Assembly (NCBI GenBank): GCA_034435395.1
Contig: DAOTXK010000172.1
Span: forward strand, 1 to 12,987
Reading direction: 5' to 3'
From: DAOTXK01 sp034435395
Lineage (GTDB): Bacteria; Chloroflexota; Anaerolineae; Aggregatilineales; Ch27
Length of the DNA stretch: 12,987 nucleotides
Under the pieces are notes generated by a model. It had not been told where the DNA came from. It did no database searches and saw nothing but the letters and a program-made list of their open reading frames with translations. Of the stretch, positions 6,057 through 12,887 are shown one piece after another. Position 1 is the stretch's first letter. Each line of letters begins with the position of its first letter. A program made the position numbers and the translations under genes.

Positions 6057-7673
6057 TCACCCGCCGAATAAACGGGTCACGGTATCGTTGATGGTGGGCA
6101 ATATCCAGTTGGGCAGCACGCCGGTGACCAGCATCAGCACCAGCAGCGGCGCGATGGCGACCACCTCGCGCCGCGAGATTTCCAGGCGGTGGTGTCGGCG
6201 GTCATACTCCACCCATTCCTCCGAGGGCCGGCCATGCAGCACCTTTTGCAGCCCTTTGAGGACATACGCGCCGGTGAACAGCAGGCCCACCATGCTGATC
6301 GCCGTCGCCGCCGTGAAGACCGGCCAGGCCCCCCGCACCACCAGGAATTCGCTGACAAAGCCGCCCAGCCCCGGCAGGCCCAGGCTGGCCATGCTGGTGA
6401 AGATCAGGATGCCGCCGTAGATCGGGGCCAGCACCCACAGGCCGCCCATCTTCCGCAGGTCGCGGGTGTGGGCCTTGTGGTACAGCGCTCCCACCAGCAG
6501 GAACATGCCCGCCGAACTGAGGCCGTGGTTGAACATCTGCAACACCGCGCCGTTCATCGCCAGGATGGCGCTCTGCCGGTCGATGACGACGGTCTGCCCC
6601 GGCTCCAACGCCACCCACGGCGGCTGGCCGTTGGTGTACACAAAGCCGTACACCCAGGCCGCGGCGGCCACGCCCAGCACCACAAAACCCATATGGTTCA
6701 CCGAACTGTAGGCCACCAGCCGCTTGAAGTCATCCTGGCCGTAGGCGGCGAGCGCGCCCAATACGATGCCAGCCACCGCCAGGGCGGCGATGGCCCCGGC
6801 GAACATGGCCGCCTGGGCCGGAAAAAACGGGATGATGAAGCGCAGAAAGCCGTAAGCGCCCAGCTTGAGCAGCACGCCCGCCAGCAGCATCGACCCGGCG
6901 GTCGGCGCTTCGGTGTGCGCATCCGGCAGCCAGGTGTGGAACGGCCACACCGGGACCTTGATGGAAAAGGCCAGGAAGAAAGCCAGGAAGGCCAGCCACT
7001 TCACCGTATCGATGCTGACGCCCAGGAAGGTGCCATCGTTGCCGTTGAAGGCGGGCCAGAATTCGGTCAGGCGCACGATGTCCATGGTGCCCGCCGTCAG
7101 GCCGATCAACTGGATGGCCAGCAGCAGGCCCAGCGAACCCGCCATGGTGTAGATAAAGAACTTGACCGAGGCGTAAATCCGGTCGTCGCCGCCCCAGATG
7201 TTGATCAGGAAGTACATCGGCACCAGGCCGACTTCCCAGAACACGAAGAAAAACATCATATCCAGCGCGGCGAAGACGCCCATCAAACCCGTTTCCAGGA
7301 ACAGGAACAGGGCCATGTACAGGTTGACCTGCCGCTCGATCTCGAAGCTGATCAGCACCCCCAGCGGCACCAGCAGACCGGTCAGCAGGATCTTCACCGC
7401 GCTGATGCCGTCCACGCCCACGTGCCAGGACGCCCCCAGCAGCGAGAACCAGTCGGCCTGCTCCTCGAACTGGAACCCCCCGGCGGCGCGGTCGTAATCC
7501 AGGAAGACCTTGAGCGACAGCAAAAAGACCGCCAGGCTGAAGCCGAGCGCCACCCAGCGGGCCAGGTTCTTATTCCCCCGGGGCAGTAACATGACCACCA
7601 CCGCCCCCAGCAGGGGGAGGAAGATGATCGCCGTCAGCAGGTTGACCGCCAACAGATTCCCCACTTGAATCAT
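6057..7673 (-). CDS. nuoM: First NuoM subunit of complex I (NuoM1)
   Basis: Proton-pumping antiporter-like subunit, 538 residues. All main charged positions are kept: E147 in FVFWEVGLVPMYFLINIWGG, K239 in FSIKVPVWPFHTWLPDAHTE, K270 in GVLLKLGAYGFLRF, and E442 in GLPGLGGFVSEFLVV. Before the conserved NGAVLQMFNHGLSS there is an insert at about 341-368 (Val/Tyr/Gly/Pro-rich), compared with the common short loop of NuoM. The start is ATG, with GGGGAGG eight bases upstream, 19 bases after the nuoL stop. It is the copy closer to canonical NuoM. Confidence 0.97.
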   Translation of the reverse strand: MIQVGNLLAVNLLTAIIFLPLLGAVVVMLLPRGNKNLARWVALGFSLAVFLLSLKVFLDYDRAAGGFQFEEQADWFSLLGASWHVGVDGISAVKILLTGLLVPLGVLISFEIERQVNLYMALFLFLETGLMGVFAALDMMFFFVFWEVGLVPMYFLINIWGGDDRIYASVKFFIYTMAGSLGLLLAIQLIGLTAGTMDIVRLTEFWPAFNGNDGTFLGVSIDTVKWLAFLAFFLAFSIKVPVWPFHTWLPDAHTEAPTAGSMLLAGVLLKLGAYGFLRFIIPFFPAQAAMFAGAIAALAVAGIVLGALAAYGQDDFKRLVAYSSVNHMGFVVLGVAAAAWVYGFVYTNGQPPWVALEPGQTVVIDRQSAILAMNGAVLQMFNHGLSSAGMFLLVGALYHKAHTRDLRKMGGLWVLAPIYGGILIFTSMASLGLPGLGGFVSEFLVVRGAWPVFTAATAISMVGLLFTGAYVLKGLQKVLHGRPSEEWVEYDRRHHRLEISRREVVAIAPLLVLMLVTGVLPNWILPTINDTVTRLFGG

Positions 7674-7692
7674 CCAGCCAGCCTCCCCACCC

Positions 7693-9921
7693 CTAACGGA
7701 AGAGATTAAAGAACAATGCCAGCCCGATCACCAGCGCCGACAGGGCGACCATCAGCATGTAGTGCTGCACGTTGCCGTCCTGCAGGCGGCGGAACCAGCG
7801 CCCGAACAGGCCGATCCCCGTCGGGATGCCATCGCCCACACCATCGATCACCACGCGGTTGAAGCGCTTGAACAGCTCCCCCAGGAAAACGGCGACCCGC
7901 GCGATGAAGTGCAGCACGCCATCGATGATCCCCCGGTCCACGATCTGGCTGACCAGCACCTCGCTGACCCACCGCGACGGCCTGACGAAAGCCCAGTCGT
8001 AAAGCTCGTCCAGGTAGAACTTGCGCTCCATCCACTGCCACAGGTACGGGCTGATCCGGTCCAGCGCCACTTTGGTCGGGTCTTCGGCTCCGGCAGCCAG
8101 CGGCCTGCGCCAGTACATCGCCCATCCCAGGCCGATGCCGCCCAGCGCCACCGCGAAGGAGAACAGCACCGGCACCAGGCTGAAGTCCAGCAGCGGCGGG
8201 TGATGCAACAGCGTCTCCGCCAGGAAGTCATGGAACGGGTTGCCGCCGGGGCTGAAGACCGCGCCGAACAGGGGGAAGGCCGGGTGCACGCCGACGAAGC
8301 CGGTGATGAGAGCGAAAACAGCCAGCACAATCAGCGGCCCCTGCATGAAGACCGACACCAGGCTGGACGGGCCGCCCAGGCTGGCGTGGCGGGCCGCCTC
8401 GGTGCGCGGCTCCCCGGCGAAGGTCATGGCGAGCTGCCGCGTGATGTAAAAAGCGGTCAGGAACGCGCTCACGACCAGCATGAGGAAGACGAAGATCGCC
8501 GGGCCGAACCCCTCGCCGCCCAGCCCCAACTGCCACGCTTCGGCCAGGATTTCGTCTTTGGACCAGAAGCCAGCGGTGATCAGCGGGAATCCGGCCAGCG
8601 CCATGCCGCCCGCCAGGAAGGCCCACCATGTGGCCGGGAGGCGGCTCCTGAGGCCACCCATCAGCCGCATGTCATTGGGGTCGAATGGCGCGGCGTGCCC
8701 GGCATCATGGCGCTCGCCGCTCTCATGAAGAACATGGTGGTGCCCGTGCTCCATGCCGTGAATGACCGCGCCGGAGGACATAAACAACAGCGCCTTAAAG
8801 ATGCCATGGGTGATCAGGTGAAAGGCCGCCGCCACATACGCGCCGATGCCCAGCGCCGCCACCATGTAGCCGAGCTGGCTGATGGTGGAATAGGCCAGCA
8901 CGCGTTTGATGTCGTTCTGGGCAATGGCGATGACCGCCGCGAACAGCGCCGTGAAGCCGCCCACGTAGGCCATCAGCAGCAGCGGGGCGTTGTACACCCC
9001 GTGATACACGTCCGCCCCTGCCTCCAGCAAGGGAAACATGCGAATCACCATATACACGCCCGCGGAGACCATCGCCGCCGCATGGAACATGGCGCTGACC
9101 GGCGTCGGGCCTTCCATGGCGTCCGGCAACCAGACGTGCAGCGGGAACTGGGCGCTCTTGCCGATGGTGCCAAACACCAACAGGACGCCGATCAGACTCG
9201 CCGCGCTGAGGCCGCCGCCGATGAGCAGCGCCGGGGTCTGGGCCAGCGCGTTGAGCACCTCCTCATTGAAGAAGATATCGCGGAAGTTGAGCGTGCCCGT
9301 CTGCGCGAACAGATAGGCGATGCCCAGCAGCATCAGCACGTCAGTCACACGGGTGGTCATGAAGGCTTTCACGCCCGCCCTGTGGGCGCTCTCCTTCTCG
9401 AACCAGAAGCCAATGAGCGAGTAGGAGCAGAAGCCCATCACCTCCCAGCCGATGAACAGCAGCAGCAGGTTATCGGCCACCACCAGCGTCAGCATGGCCC
9501 CGGCGAAGAGCGCCATATATCCCATAAAACGCTCACGGCGTGGGTCGTGATAGATGTATCCGACCGAGTAAATCATGATCATGGCGATCGTCAGCGACAC
9601 CATAAACAGCATGACGACCGTCAGCGGATCGACCAGCACACCCATGCTGAACTGCGTCCCGCCCATGTCCATCCAGGCCGTCGAGGAGCCGAAGGCGTTC
9701 GGGCCGAAGTGTTCCGGCGCGATCAACCCCAGGACGGGCGCGCCCACCGCCCGCAGGACAATGGCCACCGCCATCCCCCAGGAGAGGAGTGTGGCCGTCA
9801 GGGCGGTGATCACGGTCAGCCACCAGCTTCGGTTGGTCACCAGGAAGATCAGGGCGCAGGCGAGCAGGGGCGGGACCGGGATCAACCACGGCAAATAGTT
9901 CGCATTTGTCCAATCAATCAT
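7693..9921 (-). CDS. nuoL: NADH-quinone oxidoreductase subunit L with a lengthened lateral helix
   Basis: The most distal pump of the membrane arm. It is 742 residues long, against about 610-660 in common NuoL. Channel residues are present: E160 in FIGWEVMGFCSYSLIGFW, D194 in TRVTDVLM, K255 in TIGKSAQFPLHVWLPDAMEG, K376 in GIFKALLF, and K455 in GFWSKDEIL. A His-rich loop lies at 388-409. After ELYDWAFVRP (639-648) comes the lateral helix HL, about 30 residues longer than in E. coli up to the final helix. Residues 662-687 and 688-713 align with each other as a tandem repeat. The last helix is at about 721-740. The ATG start has a weak SD (AGGA). Family identity is certain; the extended helix is compared with my memory of E. 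coli NuoL. Confidence 0.97.
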   Translation of the reverse strand: MIDWTNANYLPWLIPVPPLLACALIFLVTNRSWWLTVITALTATLLSWGMAVAIVLRAVGAPVLGLIAPEHFGPNAFGSSTAWMDMGGTQFSMGVLVDPLTVVMLFMVSLTIAMIMIYSVGYIYHDPRRERFMGYMALFAGAMLTLVVADNLLLLFIGWEVMGFCSYSLIGFWFEKESAHRAGVKAFMTTRVTDVLMLLGIAYLFAQTGTLNFRDIFFNEEVLNALAQTPALLIGGGLSAASLIGVLLVFGTIGKSAQFPLHVWLPDAMEGPTPVSAMFHAAAMVSAGVYMVIRMFPLLEAGADVYHGVYNAPLLLMAYVGGFTALFAAVIAIAQNDIKRVLAYSTISQLGYMVAALGIGAYVAAAFHLITHGIFKALLFMSSGAVIHGMEHGHHHVLHESGERHDAGHAAPFDPNDMRLMGGLRSRLPATWWAFLAGGMALAGFPLITAGFWSKDEILAEAWQLGLGGEGFGPAIFVFLMLVVSAFLTAFYITRQLAMTFAGEPRTEAARHASLGGPSSLVSVFMQGPLIVLAVFALITGFVGVHPAFPLFGAVFSPGGNPFHDFLAETLLHHPPLLDFSLVPVLFSFAVALGGIGLGWAMYWRRPLAAGAEDPTKVALDRISPYLWQWMERKFYLDELYDWAFVRPSRWVSEVLVSQIVDRGIIDGVLHFIARVAVFLGELFKRFNRVVIDGVGDGIPTGIGLFGRWFRRLQDGNVQHYMLMVALSALVIGLALFFNLFR
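7783..7938 (-). repeat. Tandem 26-residue duplication in the NuoL lateral helix
   Basis: Residues 662-687 (DRGIIDGV...FLGELFKRF) and 688-713 (NRVVIDGV...LFGRWFRRL) align without gaps. Nine of 26 positions are identical and many others are conservative. Standard NuoL carries one such unit before the Gln-x-Gly and Tyr that start the last helix. The duplication is old, since the DNA copies are clearly diverged. Confidence 0.7.
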
Positions 9922-9958
9922 GCACGACTGTCCTATGATTGTGTGCTGCGGGAGGCAG

Positions 9959-10267
9959 CTACCACTTCAGCAGGTTCACGTCCTCCGCCACCACGCTCTG
10001 ACGGCGGCGATAAATGGCTACGATCAGGGCTAGGCCGACCGCCGCCTCTGCCGCGGCTACCACGAAGACGAACACGGCAAACGCCTGCCCCATCATCGTA
10101 TCCGGCGTCAGGTAGCGCCAGAAAGCCACCAGGTTGATGTTAACGGCGTTCAGCATCAGCTCGACGCCCATCAGAATGGCCACCGCGTTCCGCCGGGCCA
10201 GCACGCCAAAGAGACCGATGGCAAACAACGCCGCCGCCACCAGTAAAAACATCCACAAGGGAACCAT
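9959..10267 (-). CDS. nuoK: NADH-quinone oxidoreductase subunit K
   Basis: Small membrane subunit between NuoN and NuoA/J/H, with three helices and part of the proton path. It has 102 residues, the usual length. Both conserved membrane glutamates are present: E36 in ILMGVELMLNAVNINLVAF and E74 in VFVVAAAEAAVGLALIVAIYR. The ATG start is six bases after the nuoJ stop, and its SD (GGAG) lies within the end of nuoJ, so translation is probably coupled. Confidence 0.97.
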   Translation of the reverse strand: MVPLWMFLLVAAALFAIGLFGVLARRNAVAILMGVELMLNAVNINLVAFWRYLTPDTMMGQAFAVFVFVVAAAEAAVGLALIVAIYRRRQSVVAEDVNLLKW

Positions 10268-10273
10268 AGGCCG

Positions 10274-10804
10274 TCACTCCGCCTCATCGTCGCGGGCGAT
10301 GGCGATTGCCCCAATCAGCGCGCCTGCCAGCAGCACCGACGCCACCTCAAAGGGCAGCACGTACTGCGCCGGGTCCACCAGCGCCCCGCCAAGTTCAAGA
10401 GTCGAGTCGCCAGTGACATCGGCCACCGGCGTCGCCGGCAGCGGCGCGTTGTCCGCCTGCGCCACCTGCACGATGACCACCACCATCAGGGCGAAAAAGG
10501 CCACCGCGATGATCGCCGCCAGGTCCCACTGCTGGTTCATCACCCGGCGGGCCTGGACCATACCCCGAGTCAGCATCACAGCGAAGATGATCAGGATGGC
10601 GATGCCGCCCATGTAGAGCAACACCTGCACCGCAGCCAGGAACGGCGCGGACAGCAGCACGAACAGCCCCGCCACGCCGAACAGACTGACCAGCAGCAGC
10701 AGGGCGGCGCGAAACAGGTTGCGGGCCAGCACCACCCCCAACGCCCCGGCCAGCGTGATGATGGCGAAAACCGCGAACACAATCAGTTCAAGGGTGATTT
10801 CCAT
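10274..10804 (-). CDS. nuoJ: NADH-quinone oxidoreductase subunit J
   Basis: Membrane subunit with five helices, 176 residues, that lines the path linking the quinone site to the pumps. The motif RAALLLLVSLFGVAGLFVLL and the conserved LLYMGGIAILIIFAVML (TM3) are typical, and the last helix is VASVLLAGALIGAIAIAR. I start it at the ATG at 10804, giving MEITLELIVF, with GGAG eight bases upstream. A longer open frame runs upstream to 11047 but is only a shadow of nuoH. No nuoI lies between nuoH and nuoJ, although nuoI is usually found there. Confidence 0.96.
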   Translation of the reverse strand: MEITLELIVFAVFAIITLAGALGVVLARNLFRAALLLLVSLFGVAGLFVLLSAPFLAAVQVLLYMGGIAILIIFAVMLTRGMVQARRVMNQQWDLAAIIAVAFFALMVVVIVQVAQADNAPLPATPVADVTGDSTLELGGALVDPAQYVLPFEVASVLLAGALIGAIAIARDDEAE

Positions 10805-10817
10805 ACGGCCAACTCCG

Positions 10818-12110
10818 CTATTTGGTCGCCGTCGCTGGCGAACCGGCGCGGGCGGGTTCTGACGCCCGACCGGCTGAGGTGTAGTCCGTCTCGTCGACCA
10901 GTTCTTCCACCTGCTGGCGCGCCCGGCGACCGACCAGCCGCAGCACGTAGGCGACGGCGGCGAAAAAGGCGATATTCGCCAGCAGGAGCAGCCCCGTGCG
11001 CGGCAACTCGGCCACCAACTCCGGCCCCAGGAAGCGATACAGGCCACGGGTCACCCCGGCGAACTCATTGCTGGCAATCGCCTGCGCCGCCGCGTAATCC
11101 GGCACGGGGATGACCTTAAACAGCAGAGCCATGAAGGCCAGATTGGCCAGCGCCACCGGCACCAGAATCTTCCAGTTCAAATCCAGCAACTGGTCAATGC
11201 GCACCCGGGGCACGGTCATCCGCAGCCACATGGTCACGAAATACACCAGCATCGACTTGATGCCCAGATAGATCATACCCAGGAAGGGAATCTGCTCTGC
11301 GCCAGGGCCGCGCCACCCCCCCAGGAACAGCACGGCGAACACGATCGCCGCGAAAAAGGCATGCATGAATTCAGCCAGATAAAACATGGCCCAGGCCATG
11401 CCGCTATACTCGATGTTAAATCCGGCGACAAGCTCGCTTTCGGCTTCCAGCAGGTCAAACGGGGCCCGTCCGTTTTCGGCATGAGCGGTGATCAGGAACA
11501 GCAGCGCCGTGACCGGCATGGCGAAGAGATACCAGATATGCTGGCTGCCGACCAACCCCTGCATGCTCAGGGTGCCAGCGAACATGACCGGGACCAGCAC
11601 CGCCAGCACCATCGGCACTTCATAGCTGATCAACTGCGCCACCGAGCGGAATGCGCCCAGCAGCGCATACTTATTATTGCTGCCCCATCCGGCCATGAGG
11701 ATGGCCACCACGCCCAGCGAGGACACGGCCATCACGTACAGGATGCCGATGCTGAGGTCGGTGCCGATAACCACCGACGAAAACGGGATCACCGCCGCCA
11801 CCAGAATCACGGATACCACGGCCAGGACCGGGGCCAGGAAGTAGACCGGCTTATCGGCGTGGCGCGGGATGATGATCTCTTTGGTCAGCAGCTTGAGGGC
11901 ATCGGCGACGTTCTGGATCAGGCCGTAGGGACCGACCCGGTTCGGCCCGACGCGGTTCTGGATGCGGGCCACCACCTTCCGTTCCACCCAGATACCAAAC
12001 AGCACCCACACCATGCCAAAGCTCGCCGCGACGATGACCCCCAGGAACACGTCGATGAAGGCCGCCAGCCCGGCTTCCATGCCCGCCTGGATCAAAGCTT
12101 CTTTCAGCAT
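10818..12110 (-). CDS. nuoH: NADH-quinone oxidoreductase subunit H
   Basis: Membrane subunit that holds the quinone cavity at the join with the peripheral arm. It has 430 residues, longer than the roughly 325-350 usual. The signature GIWVERKVVARIQNRVGPNRVGP (39-61), then AENGRAPFDLLEAESELVAG (211-230), FNIEYSG, and WLRMTVPRVRIDQLLDLNWK are intact. A C-terminal extension from about 340 adds a further hydrophobic segment (about 372-393) and a charged tail rich in Ala, Glu and Arg. The ATG start has GAGG eight bases upstream. It needs NuoB, D and I to form the quinone site, and none of these is in the window. Confidence 0.97.
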   Translation of the reverse strand: MLKEALIQAGMEAGLAAFIDVFLGVIVAASFGMVWVLFGIWVERKVVARIQNRVGPNRVGPYGLIQNVADALKLLTKEIIIPRHADKPVYFLAPVLAVVSVILVAAVIPFSSVVIGTDLSIGILYVMAVSSLGVVAILMAGWGSNNKYALLGAFRSVAQLISYEVPMVLAVLVPVMFAGTLSMQGLVGSQHIWYLFAMPVTALLFLITAHAENGRAPFDLLEAESELVAGFNIEYSGMAWAMFYLAEFMHAFFAAIVFAVLFLGGWRGPGAEQIPFLGMIYLGIKSMLVYFVTMWLRMTVPRVRIDQLLDLNWKILVPVALANLAFMALLFKVIPVPDYAAAQAIASNEFAGVTRGLYRFLGPELVAELPRTGLLLLANIAFFAAVAYVLRLVGRRARQQVEELVDETDYTSAGRASEPARAGSPATATK

Positions 12111-12133
12111 ACGTTATCCCTCAACAAGGCAAG

Positions 12134-12164
12134 CAAAAATGGCCGATAGTGCCCTACCGGCCAT
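12134..12164 (-). terminator. Intrinsic terminator or attenuator between nuoA and nuoH
   Basis: On the minus strand an 11-bp stem ATGGCCGGTAG/CTATCGGCCAT (one G-U pair) closes a four-base loop GGCA and runs straight into TTTT. This is the strongest terminator-like structure in the window. It lies 17 bases after the nuoA stop, so part or most of the transcription from the nuoA promoter may stop here. I see no convincing promoter between it and nuoH. Confidence 0.7.
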
Positions 12165-12181
12165 GCCTGTTTACGCCGGAC

Positions 12182-12541
12182 TTACGTCCATTCCAGCGCG
12201 CCCTTGCGCCACACATAGATCAGAGCGACGGCCAGCAGGGCGACGAAGATTAACACTTCCACGAATGCGAACAGCCCCAGACCGTTATAGGCCACCGCCC
12301 AGGGGAAAAGAAACACCATCTCTACATCAAAAACGAGGAATACCAGAGCAAAAATATAGTACTGGACTTTGAACTGAACCCAGGCATCGCCCACCGTCTC
12401 CACACCACATTCGTAGGTATCGTTTTTGATCGGGTTGGGTTTCCGCGGCCCCAGCAGACGACCCAACACGATCGGCACGACGGGCAGAATCCCGGCAATC
12501 GCCAGGAACACCCCCACAAAAGCCCATTCGCTAAGATCCAT
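12182..12541 (-). CDS. nuoA: NADH-quinone oxidoreductase subunit A
   Basis: Membrane subunit of 119 residues, equal to mitochondrial ND3. It has three helices (about 7-29, 62-84, 88-110). The loop carries the conserved YECGVE with C45, the cysteine exposed in the deactive form of the mitochondrial enzyme, and the second helix has FDVEMVFLFPWA with D72 and E74. The ATG start has AAGGAG (12553-12558) 11 bases upstream. It is the first gene after the promoter at 12633-12661. In common clusters nuoB follows; here nuoH is next, after a terminator-like hairpin. Confidence 0.97.
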   Translation of the reverse strand: MDLSEWAFVGVFLAIAGILPVVPIVLGRLLGPRKPNPIKNDTYECGVETVGDAWVQFKVQYYIFALVFLVFDVEMVFLFPWAVAYNGLGLFAFVEVLIFVALLAVALIYVWRKGALEWT

Positions 12542-12632
12542 TATGGCCGTGGCTCCTTGGGCTATCTGGTCAGATGGTAAAAGGCTGGTTAGTGATTGGC
12601 TAGCACATCAGCAACTTGTGACAAACGTCGCT

Positions 12633-12661
12633 AGTATAGCATCACGGTTCAGATATGACAA
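12633..12661 (-). promoter_or_regulatory. Sigma70-type promoter of nuoA
   Basis: On the minus strand TTGTCA (12656-12661), an exact 17-base spacer, then TATACT (12633-12638), with TGC just before the -10 (extended -10). Each box matches consensus at five of six positions. The start of transcription should be near 12626, giving a leader of about 85 bases before the nuoA ATG. Confidence 0.75.
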
Positions 12662-12771
12662 GCCATATCAGGAATGGGGTTTGTCTCGGTGCGGCCAGGT
12701 TTGGAGACGCCACCCGGCGTGAATTATAGCTTAAGCTTACAGGATTACAAACTCCCCAGACTCTTACCGGA

Positions 12772-12784
12772 TGTCCCTGGGACA
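12772..12784. other. Short symmetric dyad in the divergent spacer
   Basis: TGTCCC-T-GGGACA, a perfect 13-base palindrome with a one-base centre. It lies between the two divergent promoters, so an operator is possible, but no regulator is known from the sequence. Confidence 0.3.
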
Positions 12785-12844
12785 ATCACCCGCCGTCTCA
12801 CCTGAAAACGGCCATTGCCTCTCGGATCGAGCCATAACATCGGG

Positions 12845-12850
12845 TATACT
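12845..12850 (+). promoter_or_regulatory. -10-like box upstream of the FemAB-like gene
   Basis: TATACT lies 37 bases before the GTG at 12888. No good -35 is seen at 16-18 bases (TCGGAT at 17), so the promoter call is weak. Confidence 0.3.
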
Positions 12851-12887
12851 CGCCGGAACCGACCGTCTGAGGGGAGAGCCGTACCTC

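Larger units (their letters stand above)
12542..12887. other. Divergent spacer between nuoA and a FemAB-like gene
   Basis: 346 bases without a gene. It holds the nuoA promoter (12633-12661) with a leader of about 85 bases, a small dyad ATCTG-GT-CAGAT (12564-12575) in that leader, the palindrome AGCTTAAGCT (12728-12737), the symmetric TGTCCC-T-GGGACA (12772-12784), and a -10-like TATACT for the plus-strand gene (12845-12850). I saw no tRNA or other RNA gene and no credible small ORF. Confidence 0.6.

Noticed and set aside
9922..9958. GCAC/GTGC inverted repeat in the nuoK-nuoL spacer.
   Set aside because: Only four base pairs with a long loop; no T-tract.
7762..10137. A very long open frame on the plus strand opposite nuoL, with others opposite nuoM1 (6189-7589) and nuoN/nuoM2 (4113-5534).
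   Set aside because: The translations are rich in His, Gln, Arg and Asp with no domain pattern, as expected opposite GC-rich membrane-protein genes. The minus-strand genes there are certain.
10805..11047. N-terminal extension of nuoJ by 81 residues.
   Set aside because: It lies wholly inside nuoH, is rich in Arg, Trp, Cys and Ser like a shadow frame, and the ATG at 10804 has an SD and begins the normal NuoJ sequence.
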